DNA of 64,000 bases from Tetradesmus obliquus (GCA_030272155.1 CP126199.1:5692501-5756500); one strand, 5' to 3'. Counted from the first letter of the stretch, positions 23,466-37,589 are shown. The notes: generated by a model not told the origin, from the letters alone. Program-made: numbers and translations.

Positions 23466-26400
23466 ATGGGGCTATTCTCCTGCTGCCTCTCACCGAGCGC
23501 CGCGGAGCCCGTGGCTGTTGCTGCTCCCATTCAGCAGCAGCCCGTGCCCGTCAAGCAGCAAGCGCAGCCAGAGCCGGAGCCCCAGGCGAAGGTCGAAAGT
23601 GCAGCCACTGCAGCCAGCCCTCCCGTAGCAGAGCAGCGCGATGCTGACTGGTCTAAATCTTGGAGCAAACTCAATCAGACGGAGACGACTGCGGTGAAGC
23701 AGACGCTGCTGAAGGTGCGGCAGAAGTGCAGGGTCTGAGGCCAGGCCAGTGACAAGTGCAGCTGGTGATGCAATGCTTTATGTCAATTGATGTCACAGGG
23801 ATCCCACCTTCACCGTGGATGCTTGCATCATTCTCAATGGCAGCCCTGATGGCTGAGGCATGCCCTCCAGCATCCAGACATCGGCACGTGCTGCACCCCA
23901 TCAGCAGCAGTACTTGTGCGGTGATGTCTGGGCCTGTGTGCATCGTGCTGTCCTGCCTGCATCAGCTGTACGTTGGCTCGTTACACCACTTCATGTTCTG
24001 TGGTTCTGTGCCACGCAGGTCAGCCAGCTTATTGAACGGTTTGCTGAGGGCAGCGCAGAGCGGGAGGCTCCAGTGCATGCACTGAAGAAGGCCCTGCAGC
24101 TTGTGGCGACAGACTGCCATGCTAGTTATGCAAGGTGCGCTAGCAGCTGGTTTCAGTGCAGTGTCACATGATGCAGCATGGCAGTGTGCAAACAAACTGA
24201 ACAGTATGGGGTGCAAGCATACTGTGCAGGCTCTCTGCCATGTACTGCACAAAGCGCATCTTGTCCTGCAAGCTGCTGTGCTGGCTGTTGCCCCTGTGCG
24301 GTGGCAACACTCGCACAGCAGGGCCTGATTGGCTGCCTCCTGCAACATGCATGAGTAGCTGCAGCCATCCCAGTGCAGCAGAGCAGCTGCCGCAGCAGCC
24401 AGTAGCAGGGCTACCATGACTCATCATGAGTCACGGCAGCAACGTGCATCACTCCTGCAAGTGATGGGTGTGCAGTGCACGTATAAGTACGCTGCCGACA
24501 ACCAAGCTTTGCCGCTCCTACATGCTTGCTGTCCCTCTGCGCGCTGTGTGCTGCGTGCTGCAGCATGTCTGTGGTGTCAGCGGACCAGCAGACGTTCCTG
24601 GTCATGGGCTGCGTGGGCGGCAGCCACGAGGCCACCACGCTGCCAAACGTGGTCATGGCAGTGGCGGGCAGCGGCAGCAGCGTGGAGCACCTCATGAACC
24701 ACGCCAGCAGCAGCGGCAGCCGCGCAGACTCGGGCGGGCAGCTGCCCTGCGCGGGCGGCACCAGCTGCCAGGCCTTCAGCTGGAGCGTGGACGACGTGTC
24801 GCCGCCGCCCAGCGACTGGCTGCAGCTGCAGGGCGCGGGCATTCGGCACATCCACGCGATGCCGATCCGCGCGGGGCCGGAGCAGCTGCTGGGCGTGCTC
24901 AACCTGGGCTTCAAGCACGAGCCCTGCCTGGACATGGGCAGCATGGGCCCGCACCTCTTCTCAACCTACATGAGCCTGGTCAGCGCCACGCTCACCGCGG
25001 TAGTGCGCGACCCGGGGCTGAACGCGTACGTGTGCCTGGCCAGGGACTTGGCCGCCGCCAGCAGCCTGGACGGCATGATGCAGGCCGCGCTGCTGGGCAG
25101 CCGCGGCGCACTGACGCGGCTCAAGGGCATGGGCGCGGCTGGCGGCAGCGCGGCGTGCGGCGCGCATACGTGGCTGCGGCTGGCGCTGATCAGCGGCGAC
25201 AAGAGCGCGGCGGCGCTGTTTGACGACCTCAGCCAGGTGCGGGGGTGGCAGGTCTAGCAGCATGGGTAGCAAGACAGCAGCAGCAGCAGCGGGTGCTGGT
25301 GGGAACAGCGGCAAGGATGCGCATGTTGCATGTTCAGGGGCATCAGCTGGGGTACCATGCGTGCCTCACAGTCGGACGCAATGCTTGGTGCTCGCGCTGA
25401 TGCGGCTAGCGCTGCTCAACTCCTGCAGGCCGGCGTGATGCGCACCAGCAAGCGCAGCAGCAGCAACCCCAGCAGCAGCAGCGCGCAGTGGGTGGCCACC
25501 ATTCAGGCCGCGGGCGGGCTGGTGCGCACCAATATCCCCATGAAGAACACCATCCTGCGCATTGCGCTCACCAACAAGAAGCAGGTGCTGATCCCGGACG
25601 TGCAGAAGCTCATCAACCAGCTGGGCAACGTCAACACAGACCTGTTTGCGAGCAGGCTGCTGCGGCCGCCCAGCAGCGTGCTGCTGCTGCCGCTGCGCGC
25701 CAGCGGAGTAGGTGAGTGCCAGTGTGACATGGTAGGGCAGTCAGTGGTGATGTGGCGCCACCACCCCACACAATACACGGAGGCATGCCTTCTTGTCTGC
25801 TGTGTTTCCTGCAAGCTCAGCTTGCCGCAGCAGTGCAGTTGATGTCAGTGGTTGTGATGCGAGTCGGTGATCCTGTGCAGCTGGAGGGTAGCACCGTGGA
25901 GCCGCTGCTGCCAGCACCCACTATATTGCTGCTGCTGCTGTCCTGCAGGTATCTACGGTGCGCTGTACTGCCTGGCTGACGTGCACACGGAGTTCTCCGA
26001 GGTGGCCAAGCAGCTGAAGGAGGTGGCGGAGCTGCTGGGCGCGGGGCTCAACAGGCAGCTGGCGGGCGCGCTGGCGCCGGAGTACGTGGTGCGTGGCAGC
26101 CTGGCGCTGCTGTGCAGCTGAGCAATCAGGCGTATGTGTTGTGCAGCGCAGCACACGTGCAGCAGACTAAGTTTCGTCAAGGCTCTCCTCTTGCGATGTT
26201 CCCGGAGCTGCTTGGTGCTGCTGGTGCTAGGCACTGCAGTGTAGTGTGCTTGTCAAGTGCTGAGCGACATTGCCGCCGCTGGCGCTGCTGCTGCCGCTGC
26301 TAGCAGGGCATCCAGCAGCTCAACCACGAGCAGCTGCTGGCGCGCGACAACACCAACGAGTCCTGCGGCAGCCTGGGCGGCAGCGGCGTGTTCCCCGGGG

Positions 26401-29400
26401 CCATCACGCCCAGCACCGTCACGCCAGCCACCACAGCAGGCAGCCTGCCCACTGGCGGCTACTCCACCACCACCGTCAGCAGCAGCTCCACGGGCGGCAT
26501 GGCGGGTGGCCCGCGCAGCGAGGGCTCCTTCATGGCGGCAGCCACAGCTGGCGGCGCGCTGGAGTTTGGCTCCACAATCGGCACCGGCAGCATCCACGGC
26601 AGCTACTGCAGCACGGGCGGCAGCTTCACGGGCGTGACGGGGCTGGGCCGCAGCTTCACCACGCGCCAGATGGCCAGCAGCACAAATGCGGTGGCCACGG
26701 GCATCACTGAGAAGCTGAACCAGAAGCGCATCGATGCGGCCATGAGTGAGGCGGAGGAGGAGGCGCTGGGCGCGCTGCAGCTGGTGGCGCAGATCGGCGA
26801 GGGTGGCTTCGCCAAGGTGTTCCGCGGGCTGTACCGCGGGCTGGTGGTGGCGGTCAAGGTGGTGGCGGTGGGCGACCCCAGCAACGAGCGCGCGGTGATG
26901 AAGAACGCGCACGAGATCGCGATTCTGCGCAGCAGCAGCCACCCCAACATCATCCAGGCCTACAGCTGCATGACAGACGTGCACATCCGCGACGTGGTGG
27001 CGCTGTGCACGCGGTGAGGGAGCATGTGGGGCATCGCGTGGCTCAAACATGGGCGCCAGGCATAGACCGCCAGCATCATCCCGCTGGAGCTGTGCAGATG
27101 CTGTGCTTGCTTGTCTGCCCGGATGTGCAGCACTGGGACTGTTTTGCTTGCACGCCTCTGTATGTCATGCGCTGCAGCTGCTGTACAGCTTGCAGGAAAG
27201 CTTGTCTCTCACACTGCATGCCGCCCCGCTGCATTTCCTGCAGGCAAGCACCGCGCCAGCAGCGTGCGGAGCTCATCGCCGCGCTGACCGCCTGCAGCGG
27301 CAGCCAGCAGCGCAACACCAGCAGCAGCGGCGGCGGCACGGGCGACGACGCCACCTGCCACATTGAGGTGGTGGAGTACTGCGACCTGGGCAACCTCACG
27401 AGCGCCATACGCAGTCAGATCTTCAACATGCCGCCGCCCGGGCAGCCGGGCCCCGGCAGCCGCCACGCGCACAGCCGCCACGCCAGCCGCAGCAGCCACC
27501 GCAGCGGCTACGAGTCGGGCGGCGGCTATGACTCCAGCACGGATGGCGAGGGCAGCTTTGCGGGGGACGCCAGCCTGGGCAGCCCGGGGTCCCTGGGTGG
27601 GCATGTGAGCGGCGGCAACGCGCTGCCGCCAGGGCGGCTGCGCGTGAATATGCGCTGGCTGCTGCTGACGCTGCTGGAGGTGGCTGAGGGCATGGCCTAC
27701 CTGCACCGCATGGGCGTGGTGCACTGCGACGTGAAGCCCGCAAACGTGAGGCCGGAAGGCAGGCGGGGAGTGCTGCCAAGAGTGCTTGCGTTGGTTTGCC
27801 GCAGGTCGGGAATGCATTGCTTAGCTCGTTGCGCTGTGCAGGCACTGTTTGGGTTGCTGCAATGTTTCCGCCAGCACTGCCACTACAGCATACACGCGTG
27901 GCTCGCGTGGCTTGCACATACTTACGCGCACGCTGCTGCACGTGTCTGCATCACCGCAGGTGCTGCTGAAGAGCAGCAACGCGGACATCCGCGGCTTCAC
28001 GGCCAAGGTGAGCGACTTTGGGCTGAGCCGCGTGGAGGACGACGACTCCTGCGCCACCTTCCCCTTCAACAGCTGCGGCACGGCCGCCTACGTGGCCCCG
28101 GAGGCGCTCATCACTACCAAGAAGGTGAGCGGACGGGGCAGGAAAGGGCTGGGGTGGCAGCGGTGGGGCTGGGCTGAGGGTGCAGCAATGGTAGGGTGGC
28201 ATGCGGTGTGTGCGTTTGCAACGCTTCGGTGGATCATATGGCCTGCAGATGGCATGCATCGCACATGAAAAGTGAGACCAGGCAGCGAGTTGCGGCAAGG
28301 CTTTGCAAACATGGGAGGTCACATCGTAGGAGTGCTGATGCAGAGCAGTGTGCAGCCACAGTGCTGGACAGTTGGCAGGCTGAGGCTGAGCCGTGCTGTC
28401 TGCGTTGCGTGGCGCTGCAGGTGAACGCGAGCGTGGACGTGTACGCGTTTGGCGTGATGATGTGGGAGCTGTTTGTGGGGCAGCGGCCCTACGGCAACAT
28501 GAGCCAGCAGAAGGTGAGGGGGGCGGATTGTAGCTGCAGGCAGCGGGGCAGCACCATGGGCCAGGGCAGGCGGATCTGCCAGCATGCGCACCAGCAGCAG
28601 CTCTGCTGCCAGCTTGCGTGGGCCCCACATGCTGATGACGGGTGCCGAGCTGCTGCCAGCAGCCGAACGTTTCTCATACGCTTATCAGTCATAGCATGGC
28701 CCTTTGACTGGTTGCTGCTGCCTGCTGGATTGACGTGGCTGTCGTCGCTGCTGTGCCAGGTGGTTGAGGAGGTGGTGCTGCGTGGGCTGCGGCCCTGCTT
28801 CCCTGTGGGCACGCCACCCGGCTACGCCAGCCTGGCGGCCTCCTGCTGGCATGCCACGGCTGGGGCGCGGCCCACCTTCCAGGAGGTCATCGCGCGGCTG
28901 CAGGTGGGCGGGGCATGCGGCTGTTGGGCAGGCCACCTGTGTTGCCATGTGCGGGACAGGAAGCCGCTGACGTGACGTTTAGAGCCCATGTTCAGTGTCT
29001 GCTGTTCAGCTGCACTCGAGGCGAGCCTGCGGCAGCGTCACACGGAGGGATAGCAGGTTGCAGGGTTGCTCCTGCTGGCTGTTGTGTAGCGTCTGCAGGA
29101 CTGCCGGCTTCGACACTGACACGCTGCTCCGTGCTGCTGTTGCTGTGCAGGCCATGCTGCACATGGCTGAGGAGTCTGAGGCAGCTGCGGCAGCCAGCTG
29201 CAGCCTGACAGGCTCCGAGGCGTGGGGCGGCCGCGCCGACGGCCTGGGCACGCCGCAGGTCAGCGGCACGCCCGCGGCGGCAGCGCTGCTGGCTGGCGCG
29301 GGCCTGGCTCCGGGCGCGCCGCGGCTCAGCAACCCAGGTGGCGCTGGCACGACCCCCGGCGCCGGCCGCTCCGGCATCCCCAGGGGGCCCAGCAGCGGCA

Positions 29401-30542
29401 GCGGCGCAGGCGATGCAAATGCTGCGGCTGCAGCAGCTGCGATTGCCGAGGCTGCTGCCGCCTGGAACAAGCAGCAGGGCAGCGGGGGGAGGCTGGGCCA
29501 GGCCCGTGGCAGCTTTGATGCCGGCCGGCCTGGCAGCGGGCAGCCGCAGCAGGCACAGGCGGCTGCGGCGCAGCTGCAGGCTGCACAGTTGCTGCAGTGG
29601 CAGCAGCAGCAGCTCCAGGCAGGACAGGATGGCAGTGCGCTGTCTGCTGTCAGGGCTGCGCTGGCAGCGGGGCCTGGTGATGCTGGCGGCAACTACCAGC
29701 GATCGTCCAAGGCAGCAATGCAGAACACCTACCAGCAGCAGGCTGCAGCAGCTGCAGCAATGGCAGCAGCAGCAGCCTCTGGCTCTGTGTATGAGTACCA
29801 GCAGGTCGGGTTTGGTGGCGAGGTGGTGACAGGCACCGCCACTGTGACTGCCAGCAGGTACAGCAGTGGGGGTGGCAGCGCAGCAGCTGGCATGATGGGA
29901 AGTGCAGCAGCACAGCAGCAGCTGCTGCAGGCGGCGGCAGCAGCTGGTGGTGCTGGCGGCGATGTGTACAGCCAGCTGCCGCCGCAGCAGCCGCAGGGCC
30001 GCCGGCCGCCCACGCGCAGCAAGACCTTCACTGCAGGCAGCACCTCCCAGCAGCCGCAGTACGAGCAGCTGGTGGCAGCAGCCAACGCGGCAGCAGCAGC
30101 TGCTGCTGCTGCTAACGGTGGCAATGGCGGCAGCGACATGGGCGCCAGTGGCAGCACCGCGACCAGCATCTCCTTTGGGTATGGTGCTGGCTCCGAACTG
30201 CAGCAACAGCAGCAGGCAGCGCAGCAGATGCTGCTGCAGCGACAGCAGCAGCTGTTGGCTCAGCATGGCGGCTACAACTCGGCTGCCGGGCTGCTGGCCA
30301 CACAGCAGCGGCAGCTGCACTACCAGCAGCAGCAGTTTGCCTTCCCTGTGCCTCCTGGGTACGCCCACGCCAATGCTGCCATCGTGGCGCTGCAGCAGCA
30401 GCAACAGCATCAGCAGCAGCAGTTCACCCTCGCTGCTGCGCGCGAGCTGCTGTCTAGGCAGGCCGCCGCAGCAAACGCAGCCAGTGCGCACCAACAGCAT
30501 CAGCAGCAGCACCAGCTCGGCGGCAGCCCGCAACGGCAGTGA
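23466..30542 (+). CDS. TKL/Raf-like protein kinase with GAF-like region and acylated N-terminus (1,487 aa)
   Basis: Eleven exons: 23466-23714, 24019-24134, 24564-25236, 25429-25711, 25949-26088, 26307-27013, 27244-27745, 27960-28124, 28421-28513, 28760-28903, 29151-30542. The protein starts MGLFSCC: Gly2 followed by Cys6-Cys7 is a classic N-myristoylation/palmitoylation pattern, so plasma-membrane attachment is likely. Residues about 120-487 resemble a GAF-type sensor region (LIPDVQKLINQL, GIYGALYCLADVHTEFSEV). A Ser/Gly/Thr-rich linker follows. The kinase domain spans about 645-1024: glycine loop GEGGFAKVFRG, VAVKVV, HCDVKPANVLL, DFGLSRV, VAPEAL, DVYAFGVMMWEL. HRD is replaced by HCD, which marks a non-RD kinase. 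Two low-complexity insertions interrupt the domain, before the hinge VVEYCDLGNL and after it. The last 463 residues are Gln/Ala-rich. Large GAF-kinase families of this kind are known in volvocine algae; the ligand is unknown. A GTG at 23457 was rejected as start. Confidence 0.88.
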
Positions 30543-33490
30543 GCGATGAGCGGCAGCAGGTCATGCAGTGCTGCGCGCCCTGGGACCAGCTGGTCACCAA
30601 AGGCCCCAGAAATTTGTGTGAATCGTTATGTTTTGCAAGCTGTGGTACCCTCAAACCACTGGGCCGTAGTTGCAGCAGCGCTTGGCTGTGCCGCTGTGGA
30701 GTATTGACTGCATTCTTGTTATGCTCAGATATTCATTAGTTGTGTTGGCTTACCTGTTTTGTCTTGGAAGTGCGGCTGCTGATCTGTTGTGTTTTGGGGG
30801 CTGTCAGGGTTGTTCTGGGGCATGTGGCATTGTGATGGTGCATAGCATGGGATCGCAGCATGCTCAGCGCTGCTGGATGTCGGACAGCAAAGACTCATTC
30901 ACACCAACACGATATGCAAACACAGGATTTGTTACGCAGTGCACGCTGCTGCATTTGTGCTGTGTACTGCTTCTCAGTACTGCACAGCACTGCCGATGCC
31001 GTCGGCTGCAGCAGCAGTCGCCCCGGCCAGCCGCAGGCAGTGCAGACGGCGCTGCCCTGCTCACCTGCAGCAGCTTGCAGGATGAACATTACCGGGCGCT
31101 GTCAAAAACTTGGCTGCACATCTGCAGCAACACCAACTGCATCATTCTTTGGGAACAGCTTGGTTGGATGCGGCTGTTGCCTCAGCTGCGGCATGTGCTC
31201 AGACACAGTGGGCTGCTCAACATGGCGATTGTGCTTTGGTGCCAACTGCTGTGCTTTGTTGTGGCCGGTGTCGGCGCTAAAATTGACCAAGCAAGTTGCG
31301 GATGCCGCCACATGGGGCTGTTGTGTGCGGGGCCCAGTAGCGTTTGTTGGCGAAGGTGTTGTGCACCACAGTGGCGCCGAGGCTGCTGCCCGGCATGCCA
31401 GCGGCTGGCAGTGCTGCGCAAAGCGAGCATGATTATTCGTGAACAGCAACATTGCATCATGTTCAAGTCGGGCGCTGTGCACATGTGAGCTGCCGTGGTG
31501 TTTATGGATTCGCTCTTGCAGCTGGGTGCCGCTGGTTTGTAGGCCAGCTGTGCAGGGCTGTGCCTTGCAGCGGTGTGGGGCTCACTGGGTGCTAGCTGCA
31601 ACGCTGCAGAAGCCAGTCTCCAGCAGCTGCCAGTGTGTGATGCTGGCTTGTCAAACACAGGGTCGCTGCAACCTGCTGCGCAGGCCGGCATGGTATTGCT
31701 CCAGCACTGTTGCTGTGTATCCTGCAAGCATGGCGTCCGGCTGTATCTGGGATGCAAGGCTTGCAGCAGGCGCTGCAATAGCAGCTGATTAGGCAGTGTC
31801 GGCGCGTGCATGCACGCGGCACCGCCCAGAACTGACGTCGCGTTTATGGTGGAATTCGCTACTCTAGTCCTGCTCTGTTGGAAGTCAGCGGGCTGCAGGC
31901 GCCGGTGGCACTTGGCGTCGGTCGGCTCGCCAGCACTGCATTTGAGGTGGCTCATCCTCGTGTAGATCAGATTTGTCCTAAGGCTGCTGATAGCAGGGTG
32001 TGGCACTGCAAGAGGCATGGGCGAGTGGCAGGGGCATCGCTGCAGCAACCTGGTGTGCGCTGCATGGGCATGGCGCGTGCAGCCTGCCGACATGCTGTGG
32101 TTGCTGCCAAGCGTAGGCTGCTGTGGGCGATGAGGAAACAAAGCTGCCGCAGCAGCAGTGTGAGGATGATGAGGAGTAGGGTGAATGAAGTGGCCGGCTG
32201 GCTGCCGTGCTGTGCTGCAGTGCCTGGCTGCAGCACATGCACAGGAACCGTTAGCGAACCGTTGACAGGCGCAATCTTGAAGGCGGGTTGATGAGCCACC
32301 CCATATCTGTCGATCCCAGAACTGTATGCTTGTCTGCGCTGTCGCATTGCGTGCATTCCTAGGAGGCGGTCTGTCTGCGTCTGTGTGTCTGTCTGCCTGG
32401 GTCCGGGAAACTGAGATGATGCGCGCACACCGTGGCATGTCTGGGCGTGTGGCTGGCGGCCAGCCTGCATGCCGCCGCTGCAGTGGCAGCTGCCACTAGT
32501 GAGGCCAGCACTGAACCAGGGGCCCTGTATGGCGGCCGCTGTTATCTCGGGCAGGTGTATTTGCAGCAACAATTTGACGTGGTGTACCTGTACTGCTGGT
32601 GGAAGCCTTGCTGAGTACTGTTGGCACTGTGCAGTACTGTTGGCATCTGTGCATGCACCTGTGCTCATGGCCCGCAGCTGATGGCAATGGCTGCTGGTGC
32701 AGCACCATTTTGTGCTGATTGAGCCGCAACTGCCACACAGCCCTGCATCCGTAGCCTCGCGTAAGACTGTTCCTGCCTGTACACGCGCATGCGCCTTCCC
32801 AGCTGTGCGCTTGCCTTGCCTTGGTGCCTTGCTTCGCTGCTGCCTATTGCGGCTGCGGGCTCCATGCCTCGCGGCCCCCTTATGATGGATGCTGCCCGTG
32901 GAGCAGCTGCGCTCACCCAACAGTGAGCCGTCCAGGAGTCCTGTGTCACCATTGGTTACACTCACCATGCACGCATCGGTCTGCACTCGTGAGCAGCGGC
33001 AGCGCATGCAGCACTGTTTGTTTGTGCACTGCTTGCCTGTGAGCTGCGCATACTGGCGCGCGCCTATTGTGGTGTGATGGCTGCAGCGGGTGAGCATTGT
33101 CATTGGAAGTGGTGCTGCACACTGCTCTGCCGCGCAAACATTTACTCAAGTATGTATGTGATATTGCTCAAAGAATATGTTGTATGGTGGCGAGCAGGCT
33201 TCTGGGCTAAAGGTTTTTGGCTGCCTGTTGGTGTGACATTTCAGTGTGTTATCATTGCATCATCTATCCAGTGCACGAGTGACGCCACTCTCAGCTGCAC
33301 TGGCCTAGAACGCGCTGTGCAAAGCTGCTTTGGTTCGTGGCTTTGCGAGTAATTTTGAAGGGGATGACTGGTTCGATGTCCAATGATTGAAGCAAAGCAC
33401 GTGGACACGCGCGGACTGTTCTTGAAAGAGCGGGGCCAAATTCTCGCTTTAGCTCGTGTCGTGACCTCAGAACTATAGTTAATCGCATAG
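30543..33490. other. Long intergenic region, no supported gene
   Basis: About 2.9 kb between the kinase stop and the next gene. Open frames on both strands are short, overlap one another and have Cys/His/Gln-heavy composition typical of antisense CAG/CTG DNA. It probably contains a long 3'UTR and the promoter of the FUSC-like gene. No TATA box, RNA gene or element was identified. Confidence 0.4.
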
Positions 33491-35500
33491 ATGGCATGGA
33501 GTCTTCTACGGAGCTACTTGCTCAGCGTGCACCTGCAGCTGGGGGTGCAACTAGCTGTGGCGACGCTGCTGGCTGGTTTGCCGACGTTTGTGAAGTACGT
33601 GTATGTATCGAAGTACCCAATGGTCGTGCAATTGCTGTGCTCAAGCGCAGGAGGCACTGCTGCTGCTGCTCATGCTGCTACTGCTGTTGCTGCTGCCACA
33701 GCAGCCTGTAATACATTTCATCAATGAGGTGCATGTCTGCACACAAGAACGCCTACTATGCTCAGCTGTTTTAAGTTGCTGCTGCTGCAGCTGTTGCTGA
33801 CACTACAAGCGCTGCCCTCTCTGCCAAAACTGCTCCAATGCGCTCGCAGAGCGCTCAACTTCCCTCACGCCTGCTTTGCGCCAGTGCTGTCTACCATCTG
33901 CATCGTCAGCATGAGCCCTGATGGCCACTTGGGCACCAAAGCCAGAGCAGCAGCAGCACTGCTGGGCGAGACCTGGCTGGGTGCAGTGGCAGCTGGCGCA
34001 GCGGTGCGTGTGGCGGCAGGCTGGTGGCTAGCTCATCATCATCATCATGTTACCCATCAAGCCATAGCTTACCTTATATGGGAGCGTGTGCCTGGTGTAA
34101 CCTGCATGCAATGTAATGTAAGAGTTCAATGTCATTGGCGGCAGGCTGGTGGCTGGCTGACGGTTGTGGTGCACCCTGGTGCTGGCCATGGCTTCACAGC
34201 GCCTGCACAACTGCTGGGCATAATGCTGCCAGGCACTGGCAGCAGGACTCACCAGCACCAACTACGCACTAATGTGTGTAGCGCATGCTGCCTGGTAGGC
34301 ATATGCGGTGGAAGCAGCAGCAGCACTTGAGCTAGGCGCAGTGCCCACAGCAGCGCGTGCTGTCCAGCAAAGAAGACCGCGCGTGTGTTGCTGCTGGCTG
34401 ATGGCTCTCGCCCCCCATGCCGTGTTGCTTAAGGTGGCCGTGGCGCAGCCGCTGCAGGGCAGCCGGCCTGGCAGCTACCTTGCGCTGCTGTGCGTCAGCA
34501 GCAGCGTGGGCATTGCGGCACTGGCCGCGCCCCGCGCTGGGCCCGCCAGCCTCACCTTGTGGTGAGCAGCAGCAGCAGCAGCAGCAGCAGGCCAGAGTGC
34601 GGCAGCAGGAGTTTGGCAGCGGCACAGCCTGCTGTATGCCCTGCATCAACACATGGCAGCTGCCTACAGCATGGTGTGACCTGGGGCATGGCGTGATGCA
34701 CCAGTCGGCTTGATGGCAGGGAGCCGGCAGCAGCAGCAGCGCTGCAGGGTGACAACGCGCCAGCGGCGGCGGCGGTTGCAGGCGGGAAGCGGCACATGTG
34801 CTGCATGGTGCTGACAGCAGAGCAGCTTTGCTATGGTACTGGAGCAGCAGCAGTCATATGGACATGCAGCCATACCAACCTGCTGGCTGTTGCTCCTCCT
34901 CTTGCTGCTGCTGCTGCCGTGGCTCAGGCCCAACATCACTGTGTCCAGCCTGGTGTTCTGTGTGACAGTGCTGAATGGGCAGCACAGCCAAAGCCCGGGC
35001 CAGCTGTGGAGCAATGCAGTGGGCGCGCTGTGCCTGGCAGGTGCCACTGCTGCAGTGGCTGTGCTGGCTGCTGCTGCGTTGGTGCTGCCCAGCGCGGCTT
35101 CAGAGGAGGTGAGTAAGGGATGCTGCTTGATTGTGGGCGGCTGAGCAGCTGCATTGCTGAGACAGCAGCAGCAGCAGCAGCAGCAGGAGCTCTGACTGTT
35201 TGGTTTGGCATCGACATTCTGTACGCTGGTAGGCCTGCCTCTGGTATGTGTGCAGCAACCATACAAGGCACAACGGCAAAAACAAGCAGCCGCTAGGGCG
35301 CACCGCCACTGCCTGCGCTGCGTCAGCCAGTGCTGGCTGTGCAACGCTTGCTGCCTGCTGCCTGCTGCTGCTGCGCTGCAGGCTGTGCGCCTGGCGTCGC
35401 TGGTGGTGCGGGGCGCAGGGCACAGCATGACGCGCTACCTGTCACTCCTGCTGGACACCACACAGCCAGTGCAGCAGCTGGAAGCAGCAGCTGGCGCACA

Positions 35501-35536
<36 letters not shown>

Positions 35537-36569
35537 TGCAGGGCCTGCAGATGTCACTGCAGAAGCACCTGCAGTTGAGCTGCAATATGTGAAGACCACA
35601 CATACAGCAGCAGCAGCAGCAGCAGGGCTGGCCCCCGCTGGCAGTGCAGCTCAGGAGGTGTTGCGGGTGGTCAGCGCTGACCCTGGCAGCTCCCTGCGCA
35701 GCAGCGGCAGCAACCTCCACGGAACAACAGCCAGCAGTAGCGTAATTGACACGACCACTAGCGCTAATGCCACGACTGCCAGCTGCAGCAACAGCAGCAG
35801 CAGTGAGGTAGATAAAGGGAGCAGCAGTGAGGGCTTCAGCAGTGCAAGTAACATCGTGCCCACAGGGCAGGACAAAAGCGGCACCATGGACAGTATCGGG
35901 AACAGAGGCAGCAGCAGGGAGGAGACTGCTGCAGCGCCACGTGCAACTGGTGCAAGCAGCGCACAGCCTGCTGTGCCGGCCACGCCAGCAGCAGCAGCAG
36001 CAGCAGCAGGTGGGCACCCTTTCCGCCTCTCCAGTGTCGCCTCTCTGCTGTTTGAGGATGCACTGGAGCAGGGGGCCTTGCCTGGGGCTGAGGCAGGGGT
36101 GCTGCTGCTGCCAGTGCTGCCAGGGCACGGCGGCAGCAGCAGCAGCATAGGCCGATCATGGCTAGGCAGCAACCACTCCCACGCCCACCACCAGCAGCAG
36201 CAGCAGCACGTGGAGCGTCACCCAGGCCAGGAGGAGCACGTTGAGACAGCAGTTATTCGGCCTGGGCAGCAGCTGCAGGGCACAGGCCAGCATGCCAGGC
36301 ACGCCAAGCGGCAAGGCCTGGGCAGCTGGATAGGCAGGCACGGCAGCACGGGCCAGCAGCAGCAGCAGCAGCAGCAGGCTGATGAGCAGCAGCAGGATGA
36401 CGTACAGAACGGCGACCAGCACCAGCAGCGCAAGCACCACAGGCACCACCACAGGCACCACCACCACCACCACCCTAGGCAGCTGCAGCTGCAGCACCAC
36501 CGCGGGCCTCAAGCACTGGCTGTGCTTGCGCGGCACGGCCACGGCGGCGTGCAGCGCATCCACGTGAGG

Positions 36570-36605
<36 letters not shown>

Positions 36606-37533
36606 GTTGAATCACATCTCTGCAAGTGACAGCAGGCTTGCGTGGCTCATCACGCCACAGCCTGTGTCATATGTGCAGCAGCTATCATGTGAGGAGAGCT
36701 CTGCCGCAGCCTCCTGCTACAGCGCCTGATGTTCAGTTTGGTTGGTGTGCCACCACCACTGCTGCTGCTGCTGCTGCTGCTGCAGGCCGTCACGCTGCAC
36801 ACCCCGGCCGGCCCTGTCACGCTGCTGGGGCCCTCCGTGGATGAGCTGCGCCCGCTGCTGCTGCGCGCACAGGTGCGCAGCAGTGGCAGTAACAACAGCA
36901 CCACATGCCTGAATTTGCCACAGCCTAGCAGGCAGGCAGTGCTGGGCAGCTGACGTGTCTGCCTGCACACCAACAATCCATGCCAGTGTGTCCTGGCTGC
37001 CACAATAACAGCTGCCGCTTGACGTGCTGCCCGCAACTGCCACCCTTGAGGGCTGCCTTGTTCCGCGCTGCTGCCGGCCCTGCCGCTGCTGCTGCTGCTG
37101 CTGCTGCTGCTGCAGGGCTGCCTGTCGTCTGCTGCTGCTGAGCCGGTGTGGCTCAACCCCTGGCAGGCGCCAGCACAGGCTGACCTGCAGGGCTGGGCGG
37201 CAGTGCTGACGGCAGCAGAACAGCTGGTCAGCATGTGAGCGGCAGGCAGCTGTTAGCTGCTCTTGGGGTTGCTGTGACACGTGCCTCTGGGGAGCACACC
37301 AGTCTGTGCTAGTAGCAGTTTTATTGATGTGCCATAGCAAAGCTGGGTGCACACGGTGTGCCCAATGTATATAGGTCTGCTGCAGCCTCTTTCATTAAAG
37401 CTGGCCTAAATTGACCGCTGCTGCAACCGCCTCCAATAACACCACCACATCTGGTCTGTTGTTGTGTCTGCGTCCTCCAATGACCCAGCCCGCATAGAAT
37501 GCAGCATGCGCTGGCTGCCCTCAACACGACACC

Positions 37534-37589
<56 letters not shown>

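Noticed and set aside
31182-32438. 418-codon minus-strand ORF in the 30543-33490 gap
   Set aside because: Composition is Cys/His/Gln/Ala-rich with no domain, and other frames in the same DNA look alike; probably untranslated.
33496-33711. Alternative ATG frame (MESSTELLAQ...) at the FUSC-like start
   Set aside because: It ends in a Cys run from a CTG/TGC repeat and does not join exon 2 in frame; the 33491 frame gives a hydrophobic helix and correct phase.
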